Below are positions 34,350 through 42,194 of a stretch of DNA of 64,000 nucleotides, in pieces. A program made the translations under genes and the position numbers. Under the pieces are notes generated by a model. That model was given only the letters and a program-made list of their open reading frames with translations, was not told the DNA's origin and searched no databases. Source of the DNA: Neobacillus novalis NBRC 102450 (lineage in GTDB: Bacteria > Bacillota > Bacilli > Bacillales > Cytobacillaceae); contig NZ_BCVP01000007.1 in assembly GCF_001591805.1 (NCBI RefSeq), forward strand, positions 186,001 through 250,000, given 5' to 3'. Position 1 is the first letter of the stretch. The number at the start of each line of letters is the position of its first letter.

Positions 34350-34542
34350 ACAAAAAACCTTACCACTATCAGAGGAAAGGTTGTTCCGGGCCTTTCACTC
34401 TTATCGTTCAAGGCGTGAGCCTTGCGTCAGATTAGCACCTTTGCATTTGAAAAGAACCTGTTAGCGGCCACCTTTTCATATTGCAGGTTGCTGGGTTTCA
34501 TTGGGCCTGTCCCTCCACCAGCTCGGGATAAGAGAGTATCCG
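34350..34542 (-). ncRNA. SAM-I riboswitch (S-box) of metK
   Basis: The minus strand shows the conserved S-box order: CTCTTATCCCGAGCTGGTGG, then GAGGGACAGGCCCAATGAAA, CCCAGCAACC, and GGTGCTAATCTGACGCAAGG, ending in a terminator stem (AACCTTTCC... / ...GGTAAGGTT, 34350-34380) with TTTTTTGTTTT. SAM binding would terminate transcription before metK. Confidence 0.97.
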
Positions 34543-34553
34543 TTCAAATTAGA

Positions 34554-34583
34554 ATAATACGCTACAATATCGAGCAATGTCAA
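34554..34583 (-). promoter_or_regulatory. sigma-A promoter of metK
   Basis: TTGACA (34578-34583), 18-nt spacer, TATTAT (34554-34559), starting transcription just at the riboswitch. Confidence 0.8.
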
Positions 34584-34727
34584 TGAATTTTTAAGAAACT
34601 TCCCTTAAAAACTCAAGAAAAAATACCGTTATTTTTCCAATCATATGCAAAAATTAAATGGATGTTATAACTTATTAAAAATAAATTGAATAATGTATAA
34701 AATGCAATTTGATTTCGTTGAATAGTG

Positions 34728-34755
34728 TAGACTAATAGCTTCAATGTGTTATACT
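34728..34755 (+). promoter_or_regulatory. pckA promoter with CcpN-like box
   Basis: -10 TATACT (34750-34755) with a weak TAGACT -35 at 16 nt. TGTGTTATACT (34745-34755) fits TRTGHYATAYW, which I remember as the CcpN operator of B. subtilis pckA and gapB. This predicts repression during glycolytic growth. Confidence 0.55.
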
Positions 34756-34795
34756 ATTAAATACAAAAACCATGAATAAAGGTAGGTTTCATTAA

Positions 34796-36382
34796 ATGAA
34801 TTCTATAAAAATTCCTAATGAGTTAACGCAGTTGTTAAAGGAAAATCATGTCCAAGTACAATTATCCGTTCCCCAATTAGTCGAGAAAATTTTAGGCCGT
34901 AATGAAGGAACATTAACCGCCACTGGCGCAGTTCGTGTTTCTACCGGCAAATATACAGGCCGTTCACCTCAAGATAAATTTATTGTGATGGAGGAGTCTT
35001 CGAAGGATAAAATTGCCTGGGGCCCTTCTAACCAACCGATTTCTGAAGACGCTTTCACAATTCTTTATCAAAAGGTTCTTGATTACTTAAAACAACAACC
35101 TGAACTTTTTGTGTTTAAAGGCTTTGCCGGCGCCGATAAAAAATCCCGCCTGCCCATTCAAGTCGTAAATGAATATGCTTGGCATAATTTATTCGTGCAT
35201 CAATTGTTCATTCGTCCATCCGAGGATGAATTGCTGACCCACGATGCTGGATTTACAGTTATTTCGGCTCCAAATTTCAAAGCAGATCCCGCTGTAGATG
35301 GCACAAATTCAGAAACGTTTATTATCATCTCGTTTGAACGCAGGATTGTCTTAATCGGCGGAACTGAATATGCAGGTGAAATGAAGAAATCGATTTTTTC
35401 AGTGATGAATTATTTGCTGCCTGAAAACAACATTTTTTCCATGCACTGTTCAGCGAATGTTGGGCTTGAAGGAGATGTGGCTCTATTCTTCGGTTTATCT
35501 GGAACAGGAAAAACCACCCTTTCAGCTGATCCTAACCGCCGTTTGATTGGTGATGATGAACATGGCTGGTCATCAAATGGTGTCTTTAACATTGAAGGCG
35601 GCTGTTATGCAAAATGCATCAATTTAACGCGAGAAAAAGAACCACAGATTTTCGATGCGATTCGCTTTGGTACCGTCCTCGAAAATGTTGTGATCAATCA
35701 GGAATCGCGAATCCCTGATTATGATGATGGAACATTAACCGAGAACACAAGGGCTGCCTATCCAATTGATGCGATTGATAATATTATCCTGCCGAGTATT
35801 GCCGGTCATCCAAATACAATCGTCTTTTTAACAGCCGATGCCTTTGGCGTATTGCCGCCAATTGCCAAGTTAACAAAGGAACAGGCTATGTATCATTTCC
35901 TAAGCGGCTACACATCCAAGCTAGCCGGGACTGAACGCGGTGTGACATCACCGGAAGCCACCTTCTCAACTTGCTTTGGAGCACCATTCCTGCCGCTGCC
36001 CGCGACCCGTTACGCGGAAATGCTTGGTGAAAAAATCCTTGAGCATAATGCGAATGTGTTTTTGGTGAATACCGGCTGGACGGGCGGCGAATATGGCGTC
36101 GGCAATCGGATGAAACTCGCCTACACAAGAGCGATGGTTCAAGCAGCCCTCGAAGGTGAACTCAACCAGGTTGAAACGGTCAAGGATGAATTCTTCGGTT
36201 TAAATATTCCGCTTCATATTGCCGGTGTCCCTGATGATGTACTAAGGCCAAATCAAACATGGGCAGACCCGGAAGCCTATAAACAGAAAGCAAAGGAGCT
36301 CGCGGCAAAATTCCGTGAAAACTTCAAGAAATTTACCGCTGTTTCGACTGAAATTGAAGAAAAAGGCGGCCCGATTGCATAA
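34796..36382 (+). CDS. pckA: phosphoenolpyruvate carboxykinase (ATP)
   Basis: Gluconeogenic enzyme converting oxaloacetate and ATP to PEP, CO2 and ADP. It has 528 residues. Key sites are [10 protein letters not shown] near the N-terminus, the ATP-binding kinase-1a loop [16 protein letters not shown], the metal-binding LIGDDEHGW, and the adenine-site region AYPIDAID and [17 protein letters not shown]. It marks the left border of the uronate island. The terminator after it is shared with the converging isomerase gene. Confidence 0.97.
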   Translation: MNSIKIPNELTQLLKENHVQVQLSVPQLVEKILGRNEGTLTATGAVRVSTGKYTGRSPQDKFIVMEESSKDKIAWGPSNQPISEDAFTILYQKVLDYLKQQPELFVFKGFAGADKKSRLPIQVVNEYAWHNLFVHQLFIRPSEDELLTHDAGFTVISAPNFKADPAVDGTNSETFIIISFERRIVLIGGTEYAGEMKKSIFSVMNYLLPENNIFSMHCSANVGLEGDVALFFGLSGTGKTTLSADPNRRLIGDDEHGWSSNGVFNIEGGCYAKCINLTREKEPQIFDAIRFGTVLENVVINQESRIPDYDDGTLTENTRAAYPIDAIDNIILPSIAGHPNTIVFLTADAFGVLPPIAKLTKEQAMYHFLSGYTSKLAGTERGVTSPEATFSTCFGAPFLPLPATRYAEMLGEKILEHNANVFLVNTGWTGGEYGVGNRMKLAYTRAMVQAALEGELNQVETVKDEFFGLNIPLHIAGVPDDVLRPNQTWADPEAYKQKAKELAAKFRENFKKFTAVSTEIEEKGGPIA

Positions 36383-36384
36383 TG

Positions 36385-36426
36385 AAAAAGTCCCGTGTGA
36401 AATTAAATTTACGCGGGACTTTTTTA
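36385..36426. terminator. bidirectional terminator between pckA and the kdu operon
   Basis: AAAAAGTCCCGTGT / ACGCGGGACTTTTT stem with one G-T pair, U-tracts both ways. Confidence 0.92.
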
Positions 36427-36435
36427 CATAATCAT

Positions 36436-37272
36436 TTAAGCCTCTTGAAATGATTTCTTTAAAAATTTAATACTTCCATCAATAAAAGGTTCCCGTGTAC
36501 TTTCCATTAATACATTAATAAACGGCTTTTTCTTCTTGATATAATTCAACACGAAGTCGTAGTTTAATAGTCCTTTGCCCACGGCGACTGTTTTTAACTT
36601 ATTGTCCTCGGCGATAAAATCCTTTGCGTGTAGAATAACGATTCTGTCTCCCCATAAGTCAAATGCTTCTTGGAAGATTTCCTCTTGGTTTTGATACGTA
36701 TCAATTGTTAGCAAATTGACCGGGTCAAAGATGACCTGGAGAATATTTGAGTCGACTGAATCCAACAGCCGCTTCATCACCTTCGAGGAATAAATCGGGT
36801 GATTTACACCCGCCTCTACTCCGACGATAACCCCAAATTTTTCTGCTTCGGCCACAAGCTCATGAACGCTTTCGACAACTTCAAGGAAGGGTTTTTCTTT
36901 GAAATTTTCAACCGTATAAGCAATTTCCGCATTCACATTCCCAGTTTCCGTACCGACAATACCACAGCCAAAATCTCTAGCAAATCTGATATGCTCTTTG
37001 AATCGCTCTAACGCCTTTCTACGCTCCGTTTGATCCGGATGAATCATGTTTATATAACAGCCGAGGACTGCAATTTGAATATCCTGCTCCCGGAAGGCAC
37101 GGCCAATTTGATGGGCGAAGCCAGGTGATAAACTGCCTGTCGCAGTATTCATATACGGAAAGGATTTGTTTAAGGCTAACTGGATTGAAGTCAGCCCTTT
37201 ATCACTAATTTTCGTTACTAAATCATCTAAAGACTGATTGTCAATATCGTGTGCTCTTATTCCTATATTCAT
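36436..37272 (-). CDS. sugar phosphate isomerase/epimerase-type TIM-barrel protein
   Basis: A 278-residue AP-endonuclease-2/xylose-isomerase-like barrel. Metal and active-site features are GVEAGVNHPIYS, VIFDPVNLLTID, VILHAKDFIAEDN and a final NVLMESTREPFIDGSIKFLKK (Glu/Asp/His ligands at strand ends). The substrate is unknown. Its ATG overlaps the kduD stop by one base (TAATG), so it is the last gene of the eda-kduI-kduD operon and should act on a uronate intermediate or a related sugar acid. No KDG kinase is encoded in this operon, and this protein is not a kinase. Confidence 0.83.
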   Translation of the reverse strand: MNIGIRAHDIDNQSLDDLVTKISDKGLTSIQLALNKSFPYMNTATGSLSPGFAHQIGRAFREQDIQIAVLGCYINMIHPDQTERRKALERFKEHIRFARDFGCGIVGTETGNVNAEIAYTVENFKEKPFLEVVESVHELVAEAEKFGVIVGVEAGVNHPIYSSKVMKRLLDSVDSNILQVIFDPVNLLTIDTYQNQEEIFQEAFDLWGDRIVILHAKDFIAEDNKLKTVAVGKGLLNYDFVLNYIKKKKPFINVLMESTREPFIDGSIKFLKKSFQEA

Positions 37273-38057
37273 TATCGCGCCAGCCAGCCTCCATCAACCG
37301 CCAAAATATGCCCATTCATGTAATCAGATGCCTGACTTGATAAGAATACTACAACACCCATCAAATCTGCTGGTGTTGCCCAGCGTGCGGCAGGAATACG
37401 TGATAAAATTTCGGCATTGCGTTTCTCATCCGCACGAATTGGCGCTGTATTTTTCGTTTCTACATAACCCGGAGCGATGGCGTTAATTTGAATATTATAC
37501 CCGGCTAATTCATTGGCGAATGCCTTTGTCAGGCCGGCTACGGCATGTTTACTGGCCGTATATGGCGGAACGAACTTTCCGCCCTGGAAGGAAAGCATGG
37601 AAGCAACGTTAATAATCTTGCCGCTCTGCTGCTCAATCATTACTTTAGACACTTCCTGGCTTAGAAAATATAAAGCATTTAAGTTAAGCTCAATCACGGC
37701 ATCCCAATCTTCTTCTTTGTACTCTTGGATTGGTGAACGGCGAATTGTGCCAGCGTTGTTCACTAATATATCAATTTTCCCATAAGCCTTTAGGCATTGG
37801 GATACCACTTCCTTGAGTGCCTGTCTATCCGTTAAGTCCGCTTGGAAAAACTCTACCCGGCGGCCTGTTTGCTTAATTAATTCATGCGTTTCATCCCAAT
37901 TAGTACCATGTGTAACGATAAATAAATCGGCACCCGCCTTGGCAAGAGCTACAGCATATCCCTGACCCAGGCCAGTATTTCCGCCCGTCACAATCGCTAC
38001 TTTCCCATCAAGCTGGAAAAAGTCCATTGAAAAAGCATTTAATTCACTCGTCATCAT
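37272..38057 (-). CDS. kduD: 2-dehydro-3-deoxy-D-gluconate 5-dehydrogenase KduD
   Basis: Short-chain dehydrogenase that reduces 2,5-diketo-3-deoxygluconate to KDG with NAD(P)H. It has 261 residues. The cofactor loop is VAIVTGGNTGLGQGYAVAL, then NNAG, the catalytic Ser in INVASMLSFQGG and YTASKHAVAGL (YxxxK). The C-terminal DYMNGHILAVDGGWLAR is the KduD/gluconate dehydrogenase ending. Start ATG-ATG with GGGAGG. It sits directly after kduI in an operon with eda, which fixes the role. Confidence 0.93.
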   Translation of the reverse strand: MMTSELNAFSMDFFQLDGKVAIVTGGNTGLGQGYAVALAKAGADLFIVTHGTNWDETHELIKQTGRRVEFFQADLTDRQALKEVVSQCLKAYGKIDILVNNAGTIRRSPIQEYKEEDWDAVIELNLNALYFLSQEVSKVMIEQQSGKIINVASMLSFQGGKFVPPYTASKHAVAGLTKAFANELAGYNIQINAIAPGYVETKNTAPIRADEKRNAEILSRIPAARWATPADLMGVVVFLSSQASDYMNGHILAVDGGWLAR

Positions 38058-38098
38058 GAATACCTCCCATACAATGTAGTTAAAAAGCTATCTTTCTA

Positions 38099-38929
38099 TT
38101 AACGCAAGTCTTCCATTTTGACAAAATCCATGTCATCATAGGTAATGTTTTCGCCGCACATGCCCCAAATAAACGTATAGTTGCTTGTTGCGGTACCTGT
38201 ATGAATCGACCAGCTTGGCGAGATGGCCGCTTGTTCATTTTTCATGACAAGATGTCTTGTTTCATCTGGTTTGCCCATGAAATGGAATACTCGTGTTTCC
38301 GGTTCCATATCAAAGTATAAGTACACTTCCATCCGGCGTTCATGAGTGTGGCAAGGCATTGTATTCCACACGCTTCCTGGTGAAAGCATCGTTAAGCCCA
38401 TTTGCAGCTGACAGCTTTGGCATACATTTGGATGAACATATTGATAAATTTTCCGTTCGTTTAATGTGCCAGGAGCACCTGCTTGAAGCGGGTCAATGTT
38501 GTTAATATCAATCTTAACTGTCGGGTATGTATGGTGTGCCGGAGTTGAGTTGATATAGAATTTAGCTGGCTTGTTTGCATCCTTTGAACGGAATCGTACA
38601 TCCTTTGTCCCTCTGCCAACATACAATCCGTCTCTTCGATCCATGTCGTATTCAACACCATCAAGAAGAACCACGCCCGCATCACCGATATTAATTATCC
38701 CCAATTCACGGCGCTCTAAGAAATAATTTACGCCAAGCTGTTTATCAAGTTTAATGGTCAATTCTTCTTTTGCCGGAGTAACACCGCCGAAAATCATTCG
38801 ATCCACATGAGTATAAGTTAAGTGTACTTGGCCGGCTTCAAAAAGTGTTTCTACTAAAAAGTGATTTCTTAATTCCTCTGTTGTATATTTTTTTACATCC
38901 TCCGGATGATGAGCATAACGTGTTTCCAT
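38099..38929 (-). CDS. kduI: 5-keto-4-deoxyuronate isomerase KduI
   Basis: Cupin isomerase converting 5-keto-4-deoxyuronate (from unsaturated galacturonate) to 2,5-diketo-3-deoxygluconate. It has 276 residues. Metal-binding histidines lie in MPCHTHERRMEVYLYF and the second cupin face in SWSIHTGTATSNYTFIWGMCGEN, and INIGDAGVVLLDG is typical of the N-terminal domain. It lies between eda and kduD on the same strand. Confidence 0.96.
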   Translation of the reverse strand: METRYAHHPEDVKKYTTEELRNHFLVETLFEAGQVHLTYTHVDRMIFGGVTPAKEELTIKLDKQLGVNYFLERRELGIINIGDAGVVLLDGVEYDMDRRDGLYVGRGTKDVRFRSKDANKPAKFYINSTPAHHTYPTVKIDINNIDPLQAGAPGTLNERKIYQYVHPNVCQSCQLQMGLTMLSPGSVWNTMPCHTHERRMEVYLYFDMEPETRVFHFMGKPDETRHLVMKNEQAAISPSWSIHTGTATSNYTFIWGMCGENITYDDMDFVKMEDLR

Positions 38930-39025
38930 TGTTCATTTCTCCTTTTCATTTCAAATTTTAACGAACGATTTTACCTGGTTTGTTCTCGGCAAATGTAAAG
39001 ACTTCATCTAAATTTTTTTTCCTAA

Positions 39026-39670
39026 TTACGCCTCTCTTGCTTCTTTTACTTTTTTAATATACTCGCTTGCATACTCGGTAATTTGCGGATATTTCCCCGT
39101 TTTAGCAGGTGTTACTAGATTTCCGCCGACACCAACAGCCACACAGCCATTTTTGATCCACTCGGCGACATTATCCAAACTTACGCCCCCTGTTGGCATA
39201 ATATTGACTTGGGGAAGCGGTGCTTTAACCGACTTGATAAATTCAGGACCATACGCATTTCCCGGGAACAGCTTGATAATATCGGCACCATATTGAAGCG
39301 CCTGTTTCATTTCGTTAATCGTCATACAGCCCGGCATATAAGGAATTTGATATAAATTACATAGCTTTGCTGTCTCGACATCAAAACATGGACTAACAAT
39401 AAACTCTGCACCAGCCAGGATGGCAATCCGTGCTGTTTGAGCGTCAAGAACGGTTCCAGCTCCGATTACGACCTTGCTATTTGAATAAATAGACGTTAAT
39501 TCCTTTAGAACAGCTTCTGCATCCGGTACTGTGAAGGTAATCTCAATTCCTGCGATTCCACCTTTTACACACGCTTCAGAAATGAGGATGGCTTCTTCCA
39601 TCGTATCCGCTCTTACAACTGCAACAACTCCACACTCGGTAAGGCTATTTAGAACGTTTAGTTTTTTCAT
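39026..39670 (-). CDS. eda: KHG/KDPG aldolase
   Basis: Class I aldolase splitting 2-keto-3-deoxy-6-phosphogluconate to pyruvate and glyceraldehyde 3-phosphate. It has 214 residues. The active-site pieces are GIEITFTVPDAE (Glu), VIGAGTVLDAQTA, FIVSPCFD, IPYMPGCMTINEM and the Schiff-base Lys in ADIIKLFPGNAYGPEFIK, then IMPTGGVSLDN. The ATG at 39670 follows AAGGTGG by 8 nt; the GTG at 39682 lies before that. First gene of the operon, under a cre-bearing promoter and tandem operators. Called kdgA in B. subtilis. Confidence 0.95.
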   Translation of the reverse strand: MKKLNVLNSLTECGVVAVVRADTMEEAILISEACVKGGIAGIEITFTVPDAEAVLKELTSIYSNSKVVIGAGTVLDAQTARIAILAGAEFIVSPCFDVETAKLCNLYQIPYMPGCMTINEMKQALQYGADIIKLFPGNAYGPEFIKSVKAPLPQVNIMPTGGVSLDNVAEWIKNGCVAVGVGGNLVTPAKTGKYPQITEYASEYIKKVKEAREA

Positions 39671-39700
39671 ACCTTTCACCACCTTGAAAAATTCATATTA

Positions 39701-39737
39701 ATTTCCTATTTGGAAATCTAATTTATTATTTGGAAAT
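39701..39737. promoter_or_regulatory. tandem 17-bp operators, probably for the IclR-type regulator
   Basis: ATTTCCTATTTGGAAAT (39701-39717) is a 6-5-6 perfect palindrome. ATTTATTATTTGGAAAT (39721-39737) repeats it at 15 of 17 positions, 20 bases away. They lie downstream of the eda -10 box, a repressor position, and upstream of the divergent iclR gene. Confidence 0.7.
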
Positions 39738-39746
39738 TATAGATTT

Positions 39747-39775
39747 ATTATATATAATAATGTTAACGTTTTCAA
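39747..39775 (-). promoter_or_regulatory. eda-kduI-kduD promoter with CcpA cre site
   Basis: TTGAAA (39770-39775), 17-nt spacer, TATAAT (39747-39752) on the minus strand: a near-consensus promoter. TGAAAACGTTAACA (39761-39774) fits the cre consensus TGWNANCGNTNWCA at every fixed position and overlaps the -35, so carbon catabolite repression is predicted. Confidence 0.85.
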
Positions 39776-39878
39776 TAGATAAAAGTATTTTGATAACTTT
39801 ATAGTAATTTTTAGAGTAATAGCCATTTAAACCATGATCCACTATACTAATTTACAACTCGAATAGGAGAAGGGATTA

Positions 39879-40643
39879 ATGATGAATACGAATAAACCGC
39901 CATATGGCACCGTTCTGTTAAAAGCTGCCCGCATTATCGATTTTTTGTCAGCCAGCGATCACCCGCAATCATTAAATACGATTTCAAAAGAGGCTGAATT
40001 GACAAATTCAACTGCCTTAAAAATATTGGACACACTGCTGTTAATTGGCTATGTTCAAAAAGACTACGAATCAAAAAAATTCAGTCTGGGCACTGCCCTT
40101 ATCAAAATAGCGAATAAAGCGATGAATCGGCTCGATATTAAACAAATCGCCCAGCCGCATTTAGAGAAATTACAGCAGAAGACATTAGAAACCGTGCACC
40201 TTGGAATCCTAGATCACACAAGTATTGTCTATGTAACGAAAATTGAAAGTAAAAATCCGGTCTGTTTGTATTCGAAAATCGGAAAAGCAATTCCGTTGTA
40301 TTGCTCCGCTATGGGCAAAGCTGTACTGGCAGATCAAACGGACCAAGAAATAAGACAGTATTTAGCTGCTACTTCATTAGTAAAAATGACCGAACATACG
40401 ATTACCGATGAAGATGCCTTTATGAATGAAATCGCTAAAATAAGAAATCTTGGCTATTCCTTTGACAACCAGGAACACGAGAATGAGGTTTTTTGCATCG
40501 GCGCATCGATTACCTTAAATGGAAAAAATCATGGTGCCTTTAGTGTCAGCATTCCTCACTATCGCGTCACAGATGAATTGCTCAAGGAAACCATTCAGGC
40601 CATCCAAACGTGCAAGGCGGATATTATCAGCGACTTACAATAA
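39879..40643 (+). CDS. IclR-family transcriptional regulator (KdgR-like role)
   Basis: A 254-residue repressor. The N-terminal winged HTH is ARIIDFLSASDHPQSLNTISKEA and LTNSTALKILDTLLLIGYVQKD. The C-terminal IclR effector domain includes GILDHTSIVYVTKIES, PLYCSAMGKAVLADQ and SVSIPHYRVTDELLKETI. It is divergent from eda-kduI-kduD and most likely controls it through the 17-bp operators at 39701-39737, with KDG or a keto-deoxyuronate as effector (inference from family practice). The B. subtilis KdgR is LacI-type, so this is a different regulator in the same role. Confidence 0.88.
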   Translation: MMNTNKPPYGTVLLKAARIIDFLSASDHPQSLNTISKEAELTNSTALKILDTLLLIGYVQKDYESKKFSLGTALIKIANKAMNRLDIKQIAQPHLEKLQQKTLETVHLGILDHTSIVYVTKIESKNPVCLYSKIGKAIPLYCSAMGKAVLADQTDQEIRQYLAATSLVKMTEHTITDEDAFMNEIAKIRNLGYSFDNQEHENEVFCIGASITLNGKNHGAFSVSIPHYRVTDELLKETIQAIQTCKADIISDLQ

Positions 40644-40656
40644 TGTATCCTTTGAA

Positions 40657-40692
40657 ATAAACCCGTTATCGTTAAATAACGGGTTTATTTTT
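40657..40692. terminator. bidirectional terminator between the IclR gene and uxaA
   Basis: AAACCCGTTAT / ATAACGGGTTT stem with ATTTTTATCC on the plus strand. Confidence 0.85.
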
Positions 40693-40699
40693 ATCCTAC

Positions 40700-42193
40700 T
40701 TAAAGCGTTACACCAGTTTTAAAAATCGCAATTTCTCTAAAATCATTTTTTTCATTATTGACGAATTCCCCGCTTGCCACTCTTACAATATAGTCAACAA
40801 AATCCTCCAATACTTGCTCTGAAGAAACGCCATCTTCAAGCAAGGTACCGGCATTATAATCAATCCAATGTGGCTTGGTGTTGTAAATTTGCGTGTTTGT
40901 AGAAATCTTCATCGTCGGCACAAAGGTTCCAAACGGCGTCCCCCTGCCTGTCGTAAACAGCACCATTTGACATCCGGCTGCAGCTAAGGCCGTGGAGGCC
41001 ACCAAATCATTTCCCGGGGCACTGAGCAGATTTAACCCGTTTGTTTCAAGAACTTCGCCATACTTCAACACATCGACAACCGGAGAAGAACCGGCCTTTT
41101 GCGTACAGCCAAGCGATTTGTCCTCCAACGTGGTAATTCCGCCTGCCTTATTTCCCGGTGAGGGATTTTCGTAAACCGGCATATCGTGCTTAAGGAAATA
41201 ATCCTTAAAGTCGTTTATTAAATGCACTGTTTTTTCAAAAACCTCTTCATTAATGGCCCGTTCCATTAAGATGGTCTCCGCACCAAACATTTCCGGAACC
41301 TCGGTTAACACGGTGGTTCCCCCTTGAGCGATCAGGTAGTCGGAGAAACGGCCCAGAAGCGGGTTGGCCGTTATTCCGGAGAATCCGTCGGAGCCGCCGC
41401 ATTTTAAGCCAATTTTTAATTCGGATAATGGAATATCTTCCCGTTTATCATTTTTGGCATATTCATAGATTTCTTTTACCAGTTTCAAGCCTTCCTCAAT
41501 TTCATCCGTAACCGCTTGGGAAATCAGGAATTTGATTCTGCCTTCGTTCACCGGGCCGAGCGCCTTTTTAAATTCCGGCAATTCATTGTTTTCACAGCCA
41601 AGCCCCAATACCAACACACCGCCGGCATTCGGGTGATTGACCGCATCCATGAGGATTTTTTTCGTGTTTTCATGATCATCACCGAGCTGGGAACAGCCAT
41701 AATTATGTTTCAAAACAAGCACATTATCAAACGGGCTGATATCACCGACAACATTTTCAAACCGTTTAATGATTTTTTCGGCAATGCCATTTACACAGCC
41801 AACCGTAGGAACAATCCATAATTCATTGCGGATGCCGACCTTGCCATTTTCTCGGCGATAGCCTTTAAAGATGCGGTCTTCTTTCATATATGGATTGGCT
41901 GTTTGTATCGGCTCGTAGACATATTCTTCAGTACCGGAAAGGTTCGTTTTCGTGTTATGAGCATGAACCCATTCACCTGGAGAAATATCAGTCAGCGCAT
42001 GGCCAATCGGGAAGCCGTATTTAATAATATTTTCCTGATCCTTGATTGCTCTTACAGCAATTTTATGTCCCCTGTTGATATCTTCCATTAACTCGATTTG
42101 CTGGCCGTTTACGTCAAGCGTCTCTGATTTTTTTAAATCTCTTAATGCCAATATAATGTTATCGTTTGCATTTATTTGCATGATGTCCTTCAT
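40700..42193 (-). CDS. uxaA: altronate dehydratase
   Basis: Fe-dependent dehydratase making KDG from D-altronate; 497 residues. It has the N-terminal SAF-type domain (GHKIAVRAI, PIGHALTDISPGEWVHAHN) and the catalytic UxaA domain with GIRNELWIVPTVGCVNGIAEK, HNYGCSQLGDDHENT, LGLGCENNE and GLKCGGSDGFSGITANPLLG. The ATG at 42193 lies 1 nt after the uxaB stop, with GGGGAGAGGG upstream, so coupling is likely. Confidence 0.96.
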   Translation of the reverse strand: MKDIMQINANDNIILALRDLKKSETLDVNGQQIELMEDINRGHKIAVRAIKDQENIIKYGFPIGHALTDISPGEWVHAHNTKTNLSGTEEYVYEPIQTANPYMKEDRIFKGYRRENGKVGIRNELWIVPTVGCVNGIAEKIIKRFENVVGDISPFDNVLVLKHNYGCSQLGDDHENTKKILMDAVNHPNAGGVLVLGLGCENNELPEFKKALGPVNEGRIKFLISQAVTDEIEEGLKLVKEIYEYAKNDKREDIPLSELKIGLKCGGSDGFSGITANPLLGRFSDYLIAQGGTTVLTEVPEMFGAETILMERAINEEVFEKTVHLINDFKDYFLKHDMPVYENPSPGNKAGGITTLEDKSLGCTQKAGSSPVVDVLKYGEVLETNGLNLLSAPGNDLVASTALAAAGCQMVLFTTGRGTPFGTFVPTMKISTNTQIYNTKPHWIDYNAGTLLEDGVSSEQVLEDFVDYIVRVASGEFVNNEKNDFREIAIFKTGVTL

Positions 42194-42194
42194 G

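Noticed and set aside
36436..37272. Isomerase-like protein as the missing KDG kinase
   Set aside because: It has no PfkB or other kinase motif and clearly follows the xylose-isomerase-like barrel pattern.
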